Positions 54,332-64,000 of a stretch of 64,000 nucleotides of DNA are shown here, in pieces; the first letter of the stretch is position 1, and every line of letters begins with the position of its first letter. A model generated the notes under the pieces. The model had not been told where the DNA came from, made no database searches, and saw only the letters and a program-made list of their open reading frames with translations. Where the stretch lies: assembly GCF_042100115.1 (NCBI RefSeq), contig NC_091272.1, positions 4,154,001-4,218,000 on the forward strand, in the 5' to 3' direction. The DNA comes from Alternaria dauci (Eukaryota > Ascomycota > Dothideomycetes > Pleosporales > Pleosporaceae). A program made the translations under genes and the position numbers.

Positions 54332-55529
54332 GGCAATCTGGCTGGAATAATAGAGGATAGGTGTATGGGCAGCAAAAGTGGCCCCGAAGTTGGCCTGCCA
54401 TGTTTACGGTACTTGCTCCTCCGTAGTGTGGCAGTGTCAGCTTTCCGCCCAGTGCCGGAAGCAGCGACAGCCATGGCTATCCATCCCAGCGACGCGGCCC
54501 AGCTTCATTCTCGATCCCCGTCGACGGACGAGCGACGGTCAACTGTAGTCGCAACGGTACAATGACGGCAAGCGCCATGTATTTAATGACAGTGACAAGC
54601 GTCACGTCAAGATGCGTCGATCCCGTCCGCCCAGCCACCAGCCACACAGCCACGCGCCACGCCTTCACATGACAACATACCCCTCTTGGTCGTGTGCGTC
54701 GTCCCGAGGCAGCGGCTCACACGGTACCGGTGTCTGCAATCGCAATCGCAATCTCAAGCTCAGTCGGTATGCTATCTTTTGCGTCTTGATAACGAGCTGT
54801 CAGCGTGATAGCTAGCATCCCTTTGTCCGGTGCTGGCCAACTCCACGTCGCATCGGCAACAAAGCAGCGCTCGATCCGACGTCCACGCTGCATCTAGCTC
54901 TTCTCGACACGTCGCTCTTCATCCAAGACGTCTGATCGATATGTTCTTGTTGCGCAGCGACTCTTCAACATGTACACAAGAAGCTGTCATGCGGCTCCGC
55001 GTCTTCCCGTTGATGCATATCGCCTAACTTCCCGAGGTCGGATCAGGGTTTGCAAACAGCTCAGGAACAAGTCAGCCGATCTCCATCAGACCACAAATCC
55101 AGTCGTACCGTTAGTAACGCGTTTGCAAGTTTGCGGGCTTTATCAGCCAATAAAATAACAAATCCCATTGTCGAGCGAGCTCCAGGTCTCGTCTCCCTTT
55201 GGTAGCCGAGCTATAGACATGCTCGCAACGAGACCGGTTGTCACGTCCCGTACGACCGACAGTTTGACAACGAATGACAGTCGTCACAAAAACCTAGTTC
55301 CAAACAGAGGCATGGCAGGCCAACGCACGAGCATCACCATACCTGCTATTGCGTAATTAGTGAACAGTGAGCCAAGTCCACAACTTGAAGATATATCTTC
55401 ACAGCCGGGCCGACCAGATCGTCATCCTTGACCATTTTTATTCCCTCACTTTGGTTTCGAGTATCATTCCCTGGAGATCTATATCAACGTAGAGTCTGCT
55501 TCATATCTAAACGCAGATCAATATCGAAC
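54332..55529. other. Divergent intergenic region, nothing recognised
   Basis: 1.2 kb between two divergent genes, including both promoters. No TATA box or repeat stands out. Confidence 0.5.
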
Positions 55530-56261
55530 ATGTCTCCTCTACTCAGCCTCCCAGCACCATTGCCATCAGAGTCTGTCACGCTCGGGCAGCTCCTCACCAA
55601 TCCTCTAACACCATCTTCCAACTCCCTCAAGCCCTCCAAATCTCCTGCTTCACGGAAATCATCAAACCAGTCGAAAGACAAAGACCAGCACGCCATATCC
55701 CATGTTACCATCGACGAACCATCGCAGGTTTTCGAAAACCTGCGCCATGAGCCCACAGCACAAGCCTTCCTCCGCAAGATGACACAACAAAACAAGCCAG
55801 TCTACTTTGTCACCGGACTCCAAACATCCAAAGCTTCATGTCACAAGCATGCGGCTGTGTCAGACGAACCCGTAACCGAGGCAGCTTCAACCCCGCAACC
55901 ACAACTCCCCCTCCCCTTTCGACGGGTAGACTCGGCATCTAACATGAACTCCCCTTCTTCACCTACCGAATCGGAACCTGCAGAAACAGTCCTCGCGATA
56001 CAGCTGCAGAAAGTTAGGTGCCGTGTTGGTGCTATTAATGAGCCACATTGTGTCTCGGATGTGGACTACATCTGGAGCTACCATTTGATTGACGACGATG
56101 AGGTGGACGATTTGCAGCTTTCTATTGGCCTAGGGAAGGCGATAGAGGAACGTGAATGGAAGGCTTTGGCGGGAGTGTCACAGAAGCGCGAGGAGAGAGG
56201 TGCAAATCATGATTGGTCTTATGATTACGAAGAGAGCGACGATGGTATCGGTGGATTCTGA
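55530..56261 (+). CDS. Uncharacterised fungal protein (243 aa)
   Basis: Single-exon ORF starting MSPLLSLPAPLPSESVTLGQ at the ATG at 55530; the frame extends upstream without ATG. A Ser/Pro/Lys-rich first 60 residues is followed by a more ordered section (RHEPTAQAFLRKMTQQNKPV, then YFVTGLQTSKAS) and a second one (ETVLAIQLQKVRCRVGA, DVDYIWSYHLIDDDEVDD). The VYFVTGLQ-type strand, the DYIWSYHLI block and the acidic end (DWSYDYEESDDG) look like a conserved fungal family rather than a random ORF, but no function is known to me. No signal peptide or membrane segment. Its stop lies only 80 bp from the stop of the convergent minus-strand gene. Confidence 0.7.
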   Translation: MSPLLSLPAPLPSESVTLGQLLTNPLTPSSNSLKPSKSPASRKSSNQSKDKDQHAISHVTIDEPSQVFENLRHEPTAQAFLRKMTQQNKPVYFVTGLQTSKASCHKHAAVSDEPVTEAASTPQPQLPLPFRRVDSASNMNSPSSPTESEPAETVLAIQLQKVRCRVGAINEPHCVSDVDYIWSYHLIDDDEVDDLQLSIGLGKAIEEREWKALAGVSQKREERGANHDWSYDYEESDDGIGGF

Positions 56262-56341
56262 TCAAGTTTTTCTCGTCAAGACATGTCAATGCAAATCTGT
56301 TGGCTTAATTTTAGATGCGTATGCAGATAGGGTGATCTCTC

Positions 56342-58298
56342 TCAATCCATTGCATCCCGACCCACAATCTCAAGCCCATAGACCTCTGTGTATTCCCTTC
56401 TTGCATCCCTCTCAGCATCAGTCTCGCTGCTGCCGTTTCGCAAGTTCCTCTGCGTCAGCAGCTTCAGCATCACTGCCTGACAATGCTCAACGTGCTTGGC
56501 CTTGAATGTCTCCAACTCCTGTACCTTCTTCTTGTAATCGTTCATATCGTCTTTCATATCACTGATAGTGAGTTTCAGTTGGACAATGTATTCATTCTTC
56601 TTGCTGTTTTCCACCTTCATAGCAGTTTTGGCCTCGGTGAGCACTTGAACCTGTTCTCTGAGCGCGGCACTGTCCGGGGTGTCCTTTGCGGTGGTAAAAT
56701 CGATGAAATCAAGCAAGGATGTAGGGTCTGGGTGCATCGTCTTCTGTTTCCTGTTCGTTGTCATGGAAGAGTTGGGCGGTGGTAGTGCCGCCGTGCGCTT
56801 AGAAATGGCGAACTGCTTGTCAGGTTTGGCAAACGGGTAGGCTGTCTCCAAAATGTCGTCTTCGTCTTGAGATATTATGGAGTTTGTGGAAACGGTCGTT
56901 AGAGGCTGTGTCTGCTGTCGGTGCTTGCTACTCTTGTCATCTTCAGGTACGTGTACTTGATCATGCGTGGTAGCAACCACGGCAGATGCGCCCGCGGTAC
57001 GCGTCTTTCGTGACTCCTGCGTCAACGGCGGTTGGCTCGTTTCCTGCTCAATGCCACGTCCAGGCCCTTGGAATATTCGTCGAAGTCGCATCCAATTGCT
57101 CTTGATGAGTGCCGCTAGCTCTCTGGGTCGCGCGTCCTGTCGAGTGACGAAACCTCCGTCGTCCTGCAGCCTGGCGTCAATGAGCGCGAGACGCACGCAT
57201 GCACTGAGTCTGGCAAATCACACCTTCGATGTGGCGACAACATCTTTGCCCTCAGTTAGGAGTTGGAATGCAGGCGCAAAGTTTACAGTGCCGCTCAATG
57301 TTTCAGGCAGCTCTAGCTCAAGTAAGTTGTCATCGAACAAGCACATCCGCCAAGGTCCAGACAATGTCTGTACTTTTGCAACTGGCTTGGGACGGCGGAA
57401 AGCTGCCCAGGCTTGTGTCTCATCTTCGCTGCGGAGGCGACCTAGGAGAACTTTACCAGGAAACAAGGCAAAGTACTCTTTGCTGTCGGGTTCCAGCAAG
57501 ACGATCCCCTGCTCTTCATAGGTTGGGATCGGCAACGTTTGGAACCAATGTTCGACTGGAATGACGTCCCTCAGCATCTTGATATAGTATGCTGCCGGAT
57601 CCTTGCGCGGTTTCGGTTGGGGCACACCAGGCCGTTGTACACTGTCCACTAGTTCCTCGCCAAGGTCAAGGGCGGATGACGATGCGAGAGAAGTTGCAAC
57701 CTGTTCCGTCGACCACCCAGGATCCAGTCCAGTTGCTGGCGGCAGACTATCCGGGCCTTTCTCAAGATTCATTCGTATGGCTGTCAGTAATGAAGACGGT
57801 ATCTGGGACACTACGCTCTCGGAATACCCAGCTTCCAACATAACGATCTTGACGACTCTCTTTACGCGCTCCTCCCATTCATGGGCTCCGACGCGACACC
57901 ACGGCAAGAAATCCGACTGCGCAAAAGGAGTGTGACCCTCCTCGCCGCCTCTGTTGTCATCGTAGTGTATCTCCATCAGAGTTTTGTGGTTCTTCCTCAC
58001 TCTGCGCAAATGACTCCATACTCGAGAGCCATCGTTGGTTCCTAGGAGCACCCGACCGGGGTAGAACGGATGTCCGTAGTATATATCTTGTGGTGATGCT
58101 TCCGCTGTAGGGTAAAGCTCAGGTGGGATTGCGTCGCGGAGTTTCGCTAGCACCAGCGGATATCTCCTCTGCTGCTCCGTGAGGAACGCTGCATCGATGC
58201 GTACATGTTTTGTAGGCAGCTGTATTCGTTAGCTTCTACAGTTGTCCTTTGATGTCGCATTATGCCAGTGTACGAACCGCATCATTAGCAGGCGCCAT
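56342..58298 (-). CDS. Uncharacterised protein with duplicated N-terminal module and C-terminal coiled coil
   Basis: Predicted 612 aa from three exons, 58298-58278, 58219-57224 and 57163-56342. Exon 1 encodes only MAPANDA; its donor is GTTCGT. The two long ORFs are in one frame, separated by a TGA at 57218; a 60-bp intron (57164-57223) removes it and keeps the frame. Two related segments occur: LRDAIPPELYP...PFYPGRVLLG...SRVWSHLRR near residues 30-80 and LRDVIPVEHWF...ALFPGKVLLG...TQAWAAFRR near 230-300. The last 110 residues contain a coiled coil (KKNEYIVQLKLTISDMKDDM). No known enzyme domain was recognised. Sequence-level duplication suggests a binding or scaffold role; this is inference. 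Confidence 0.75.
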
Positions 58299-60349
58299 GC
58301 AAGAAACTACCCTGCGTAAATCGTCAGCGATCGTCGTAGAAGCGATGCTCACCTGCATATTACTGCCAGTGAGTGTGGTTCTAGAGCATCCGGACTTGTT
58401 CGGGTGTTGTTACGCGTTCGAGAGTAGAGGACGCGGCTTACACGGTTTCTGGGCTATCACCGCAAGGATGCAGCGTCTTGAAAACGGCTCTGTGTAGTGG
58501 TTATTGAGCTTACGTCTCGCCTTCGCTTGTTCGTGATCGATTTCCTAGCGTAGTCGCAGATTGGCAGGCGCAAGACGCCCGAGGCAACAAATCAGGCTAC
58601 AACCGACACTAACCCGATTAGACCACATTCATGTTGAATCTCTGTTTACTGTGGTCCGCGACTGCACGAAGTGCTTTCGCGCCGACTCATTTGAATTATG
58701 AGCCGCAATCTGCTCGACTGCATCAGACTCGGCTTCTCAAAAGAAAAATGAGGAAGCCTGTGAACGACCGCTCGTTCACTATTCCGGTCGGCTTTGTTAG
58801 GCTAGTAGAAGGGAAGGGAAAGATAACATGTACTTTCGGAAGATACCGACATTTCGAGTAAACGATACGCAGAACTTGACCGACTTTACCAGTCCTCTAT
58901 GCTCTCGTCTGTGGTCCTTCTCTTGTTCGCTTGAGATCACTAAGAAGTTGGAAAGGTTCATCAAATTCCATTCTATCCGCGAAGCAATCGTTTTCTAGAC
59001 TAGCACTCCGGCAATCGGCCCAGACGTATACGACATGTCCATATCCTCCAGCAGATTTGACTCCCCTTGAAGCTCGCCCATAATTACTATTATGAACTGC
59101 TCGACGAGTCTGCATGTGGTAGGCTGCCAAGGTACGTAGGTAGACCTTTTCCAGGGGCAATTCGTTGAGTTTTCACTCAAGTCTCAGCACGCGGGCCAGA
59201 AAATGGATGGGAATGGGGTGGATGGTGCCTGCATGTGTCATGGTGTTATATCGAAATTTTGTGTAGTAAGGGAGTCTGCTGCTGCAAAGACCGGACTTCC
59301 ATTTTCCTCTGCGAGCGGCGTGCGGTTGGACTTCTGGTTCTCTGGTTCCTTGCTGAGTTTAGCTATTCCAATACGGTGTACTGTGTTTCCCCTTTGCAAT
59401 TGCTTCGTTTCGACATTGGGATTCTCTGTTCGTTTACATCTGCGAAGCAGGAAATTTCGACCTGGGATGTCATGGACCAGAGATGGCGGTGTGGGTAGAC
59501 AGCTGAGTGAAGATCAGTCGCATGAATCCCACGACTCCATAGTAATTGATCCTCTCATTGATCAAGCCCGGAGAGAAAAACGGCACTGGTAATCTGTCAG
59601 TACGATTCTTGAGCCTTTAGTGTCACAGTTTTTGAAGTGACACCGTGCGCGTGCCACTTTACAGCCCTTGCCTCATACGAACAACCCACCACCAATGCTT
59701 CCAGGCGGCCCGAGCGGGCATGTCCCGTAACATCGCGCAACAAGCTTCTCAAGCTTTCGTACGTAATTCCGTCATCTGCGATGTGAGTCGTAGGAGGAAT
59801 CTAAAAACAAAGTACTCTAGACAAGGCCTGGGTGACTGACGCAAGGTCGTAACTTCAGCCGCACCTTCCGCTGAGTTTGGCTCCACACCCCTCACCAACG
59901 CCACACCTCCAGATCTCCAGCTCGCCATCATATCTCAAAATAACCATGCTGCGACCGCCACGCACCCGCCGCACAAACGTTCCGATTTTTAAATGCCCCA
60001 CTGGTATCGACCGGCGTGCGATCTCCGCCCCTGTAGCGCGTGCGATGAGGGAAAGTGCCCGAGTCTGAGCGATGGTTTAGCTCAACGCACGTGCCATCTC
60101 GTAAGCAGCGTCATACCTCTTCGTGTTCGGTCATGTCGGCTTCCAGCTTCCAGCTGCAAATTTGCCTAGTATTGTGGTACTTGTGCATCACCGTGCTTTA
60201 GAACTAGCGACTAGAGCAAGCGTACATGCTAGATGGTGGTGGTGAGATGGGATGCTTAAAGCAAGCCCTTCAGCCTGGTGGCGGTAAGGAGCCACAGCCT
60301 CTGAAACGGGGAACAAAGCAAGTCTCATCTTCAAATTCAGAACGGCATC
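58299..60349. other. Intergenic, no secure gene
   Basis: 2 kb between divergent genes. A possible tiny two-exon ORF (59720-59992) was noticed but is not secure. No repeats or RNA genes were found. Confidence 0.5.
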
Positions 60350-62070
60350 ATGGTAAAATCCTACATGTTGAAGACTTTGCTGCCGGTGGCTGTAGTCACC
60401 AGCTATGCTGCTGCAGAGACTTGTGCTGGGGGTGAATGGGACGTCATTGTCGTCGGTAAGTTCGCACTTGCACCTACCACCTGATTCCAAGGTTAATATC
60501 TCTAGGTTCTGGTCCAGCGGGTATCGTCACAGCAGATCGTATGAGCGAAGCTGGCAAGAAGACTCTACTCCTAGAGCAAGGCGGCCCATCGTACTACGTA
60601 ACCGGCGGTCGTGCCCGTCCGGAATGGTTAAACGAGACTGAACTCAGCCGCGTTGACGTCCCGGGGCTGTACAAGTCAATCTTCTCGAACTCTGGCGAGG
60701 GTAACCTGACCTGCGCATCAGACGTCGTAAACGCGTTCCAAGGATGCACTGTCGGTGGTAACTCGGCAATCAACGCTGGGCTGTTCTTCCAGCCGCCCGC
60801 GAGCGATTGGAATCGCTACTTTCCGGATGGCTGGAAGGACGCCGACATGCAATCCGCGATTCGCAAAGTCAGGACAAAACAGCCGAATACAGACAGCCCA
60901 TCGCAGGATGGCAAGCGGTATCTGCAGAGCGGCTACGAGGCTGCGAAGCAATGGCTTGTCGATGGCGCAGGGTATACCGAGGTTGGCCTGAACGATGGTA
61001 TCGAAGACCATAACAAGACGAAAGTGTTCGGGCACCCCATATGGTACTACGAAAATGGCCAAAGGAGTGGACCAGTGAAGACGTACCTCCAATCTGCACT
61101 GAACCGAACGAACTTCTCATTCCAGACTGGTACCAAGGTGTTGCGTGTCCGTCGAGATGGCGATGTAGCAAATGGTGTTGACGTCCAGACCAATGGTGCA
61201 ACCAGCTCACACAGTATCTGTATCAAAGAGGGCGGAATGGTCATATCTTCAGCCGGCGCACTTCTCAGTCCCCAATTGTTGATGTGGTCAGGTATCGGCG
61301 AAGCAGAGACTTTGGGAAACCTCTCTTTGAAAGGTCACGTTACTGTCCCTGCTCAAGACTGGATCAACAACACCGAGGTCGGCAATGGCGTCTTCGATAA
61401 CCCAAACACTTTTATCGAGCTTTATTCCGACGAAATCGCGTCATACAACTATGGCTACTCAAACCCTCCGCCAGCTGACGTTGATCTATATCTCAACAAC
61501 CGCTCAGGACCCTACACACTCGCCTCTCAAACAAGCGCGTTCTGGGATTACATCGAACAGGGCGATGATGTGGTGGGTTGCCAGGGCACCATTGATTCTT
61601 CAGGTGCGATGGATTTTATGGAAAACGGTACCATCACACTCAACGTATACGGTACCTCTGGCCTCCGATCTGTCGGCCGCGTGAACTTGGATGCCAGGGG
61701 TATTGCCCTTCCGAACTCAAATTTCTATTCTGATCCCCGAGATGCAACAGCAATTGCCACATTCGTCCACAACATCTTCCAAGCTCTTCCTCCTACCCTA
61801 ACTCCCCTCAATATTGCCAAAAACTCGACGCTCGAGCAAATTTCAACATGGTTGACCACGCCAAGTGCTTACACACGTGGCAACGTGCAGCATTGGAGCA
61901 GCAGTTGCAGGATGGAATCATGCGTTGATGCGGATACAAAGGTGATTGGTATGCAGAATCTGTTCGTAATCGATGCAAGCATTGTGCCGCCTCTTACTAC
62001 CAACCCGGTCATGGGTGTTATGATCGCGGCAGAGCGAGCAGTGGAGAGGATACTTGCGTTGTGCAAGTAA
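60350..62070 (+). CDS. Secreted GMC oxidoreductase, cellobiose-dehydrogenase-type flavodomain
   Basis: Predicted 556 aa from two exons, 60350-60455 and 60506-62070, across a 50-bp GT-AG intron. A signal peptide (MVKSYMLKTLLPVAVVTSYA) is followed by the FAD-binding VVGSGPAG motif (residues about 34-41), the GMC signature around GCTVGGNSAINAG, and the C-terminal VQHWSSSCRM block that carries the catalytic His. The last motif, NLFVIDASIVPPLTTNPVMG, is typical of the dehydrogenase domain of cellobiose dehydrogenases (CAZy AA3_1-like). There is no cytochrome domain and no carbohydrate-binding module. Several N-x-S/T sites support secretion. It probably oxidises a sugar or oligosaccharide outside the cell and passes electrons to quinones or O2; the substrate is unproved. 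Leads a co-oriented block with an SDR. Confidence 0.92.
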
Positions 62071-62388
62071 GTACATGGGATTTAGAAATCATTTCAATTC
62101 AATTCACAATTTTTCCGCCCATGTTTGAACCACGAATTTCGTGTTGTGTTGATTTTCCGAACAGATACTCCCGATAAGCCCCTTGCATACTACCGTGATC
62201 CTAGTACCTGACGTTTGCCATGCCGAATGTGGATACGGTTTACGTCATGCCATCACCATTCTTGCATTTCGCAAATAGTATTTGCCATCATCGGGCTCAA
62301 CATCTAGACACATGCAAGGACTTTTAGCTTGTCCCTCAAAAACAAAGCATCATCATGTCTCATAACTCTGGCGAAAAGCGCGCCTCAA
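62071..62388. other. Short intergenic between GMC and SDR genes
   Basis: 318 bp containing the GMC 3' UTR and the SDR promoter. No motif recognised. Confidence 0.5.
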
Positions 62389-63315
62389 ATGGTACTTCAC
62401 CCCGACCGTACTTCTCTCCGAAGACATATTTATCAAGAAACACCAGGCTCAAACTTCACGCCGACTGAACGTCACGATACGTATTCCTACATCGCCCCCG
62501 CCAATGCCAACCTCTCGGGAAAACACGTTCTCATCACGGGTGCTTCCAAAGGCGTCGGCCGCGCCACAGCCATCAGCTACGCAAAAGCAGGTGCATCCTG
62601 CATAGCCCTTGGCGCGCGCTCCTCGCTATCCGACGTCATCTCAGAAGTTCAATCTGCAGCCAAACATGCAGGTCATCCAGAACCACAGGTGTTGGCCCTG
62701 AATCTCGATGTCACTAGTAAGGACAGCGTAGATACTGCGGTGGAAGAGGTGGCCGAGAAGTTCAAAGGCAGACTCGATGTCCTTGTTAACAATGCGGGAA
62801 GTCTCGCCCCCTTTGCTGGTATCCCAGACTCGGACCCCGACGCCTGGTGGGGCGACTACGAAGTCAGTGTCAAAGGCCCTTATCTCGTGACCCGCGCATG
62901 TTGGTCTCTACTCCTTGCTGGCTCCAAGATTATCATAAACCTCACATCTATCGGCGCTCTCATGGTCGTTCCGCAAAGCTCATCTTATGGACCAGCGAAG
63001 CTGGCTTCCTTGCGCTTCACAGAGTTCATTGCCCAAGATCACGGCGAGAGCAAAGACGGGATGGTAGCTATCGCTGTGCATCCTGGTGGTGTACAAACAG
63101 AACTTGCATTGAGCATGCCAGGGCACATGCATGGGTGGCTTGTTGACACCCCGGAGCTGGCGGGGGACACGTTGGCTTGGTTGGGGAACGAGAGAAGAGA
63201 ATGGTTGAGTGGGAGGTATGTTAGTGCGTGCTGGGACATGGAGGAGTTGGAAAAGAAGAGAGAGGAGATCGTTAGGGGGAATTTATTGAAGATGCAGTTA
63301 ACGGTTGATGTGTAG
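62389..63315 (+). CDS. Short-chain dehydrogenase/reductase
   Basis: Single-exon 308 aa; the ATG at 62389 (MVLHPDRTSLRRH) was chosen because the open frame upstream has no ATG. A nucleotide-binding TGASKGVG motif at residues 50-57, NNAG near 133, a Ser before the active site and the YxxxK pair (Y200, K204) make a complete classical SDR. PGGVQTEL follows, as in NADP(H)-dependent members. No targeting signal is present. The enzyme should oxidise or reduce a hydroxyl/carbonyl on a small molecule; the substrate is unknown. It is 318 bp downstream of the GMC oxidoreductase and co-oriented, so joint use in one pathway is possible but unproved. Confidence 0.92.
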   Translation: MVLHPDRTSLRRHIYQETPGSNFTPTERHDTYSYIAPANANLSGKHVLITGASKGVGRATAISYAKAGASCIALGARSSLSDVISEVQSAAKHAGHPEPQVLALNLDVTSKDSVDTAVEEVAEKFKGRLDVLVNNAGSLAPFAGIPDSDPDAWWGDYEVSVKGPYLVTRACWSLLLAGSKIIINLTSIGALMVVPQSSSYGPAKLASLRFTEFIAQDHGESKDGMVAIAVHPGGVQTELALSMPGHMHGWLVDTPELAGDTLAWLGNERREWLSGRYVSACWDMEELEKKREEIVRGNLLKMQLTVDV

Positions 63316-63868
63316 CTGTCTGTGTGGGCAGCCGTGTGCAGAATGTTGACTGGATACGTCAGATAGCTACGTCAACGGAGAGGTTGTTTCAGGCTCAAAA
63401 GCAAAAGCAGTTGTAGGAGAAGTATGGTTCGTGGAAGAAGCAATTACAGCCCCGATCCACATTTGTGACCTCTTGTTCGTACACGGCGAATGCTGGTCTT
63501 CAGTTTCCCAAGAATTATGAATAGCTGACGTCGGATGGATGCAAGCACTTATTCCTTGGCAGTGGTCCTGGACGTACTGTACCCACCCATCACGTTTTGC
63601 TCTTGCATGCAAGCTCACCACGTGGGGTATCCGCTTCCCGCTATGATTCAAGATGTGATGCGCGCCGATGCAGCGATCCCCTCGTCTCTTCTACTGCAAT
63701 GTCCGATGGAAAGACACTCGCCAATTGGGGCAAAGAATGGCTATATCGCGGCTGTCGCGGCTATCGCCGACATGATGTAGACTCGAAGATGCCAAAAGTG
63801 TCATCCTCAGCTATAAGACATTACTCACGCCTTCCTTGTGGCATCATCCCTTTATTCCAATTCACAAC
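63316..63868. other. Intergenic, nothing recognised
   Basis: 553 bp between the SDR stop and the start of the truncated right-edge gene; presumably its promoter. Confidence 0.5.
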
Positions 63869-64000
63869 ATGGCTGTCGCGCCAGATTTTCTCTGGCCCCT
63901 TGTGTCTGCCACAGGCCTCCTGGCGCCAATTTGCTTGCTCGCCTACTTCTGTTTTCGAGTCTATTGTCTTGCGTACATGCAAGCAGTTGGAAAATACCAG
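63869..64000 (+). CDS. Start of a membrane-anchored protein, cut by the window edge
   Basis: Forty-four codons from an ATG in an AACATGGC context to the right edge. The N terminus is strongly hydrophobic (PLVSATGLLAPICLLAYFCF) and then becomes polar, so it has a signal anchor or first transmembrane helix. The family cannot be told from this piece; membrane-anchored oxidases or transport proteins are both possible. It is co-oriented with the SDR and GMC genes. Confidence 0.5.
   Translation, partial: MAVAPDFLWPLVSATGLLAPICLLAYFCFRVYCLAYMQAVGKYQ

Noticed and set aside
60061..60090. tRNA-like string GGTTTAGCTCAACGCACG
   Set aside because: Resembles a D arm, but no anticodon or T arm follows, so no tRNA can be folded.

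Overview
The window looks like nuclear DNA from a filamentous ascomycete, most likely a dothideomycete of the order Pleosporales. The basis is protein content and gene structure: many short GT-AG introns of about 40-60 bp, fungus-specific families (fungal transcription factor domain, CPS1-type double adenylation protein, CVNH-LysM lectin, 7TM-RGS receptor-like protein) and long intergenic stretches between compact genes. Species and order are inferred, not proved. No plasmid, phage, CRISPR or complete transposon was seen.

Left part (1-24 kb): an FAD monooxygenase on the minus strand; a six-exon seven-transmembrane protein with an RGS tail; a possible small zinc-ribbon protein; the SAGA subunit SPT20; a J-domain protein with a long coiled coil; then a tightly packed divergent pair, a variant copy of the complex I PSST (20 kDa) subunit and a C2H2/fungal_trans regulator, sharing a 232-bp promoter with four copies of an AAAGCCCACAT-like element and a 16-bp palindrome. 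After a 3.6-kb spacer come a ferric-reductase-like flavocytochrome and a CVNH-LysM lectin.

Middle part (24-43 kb): mostly housekeeping. CPS1 (DMAP1-binding motif plus two adenylate-forming domains) is divergent from a peroxisomal acyl-CoA thioesterase; next come an NTF2-like protein, a tRNA-Ile(AAU) gene, a repeat-rich GPI-type wall protein, DML1/Misato, and the head-to-head pair PRP18/SAP18. The tRNA gene has no anticodon intron but its T arm is split by 55 bp with GT-AG ends and a CTAAC branch-like motif; removing it restores a standard 74-nt tRNA.

Right part (43-64 kb): gene-poor. It contains a C2H2 factor, a large lipase/LCAT-like hydrolase, two uncharacterised fungal proteins, and at the right edge a co-oriented block of a secreted GMC (cellobiose-dehydrogenase-type) oxidoreductase, an SDR enzyme and the start of a membrane-anchored protein that runs off the window.

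Multi-exon genes were assembled by hand from splice signals and frame continuity. No transcript or database evidence was available, so exon boundaries are predictions.
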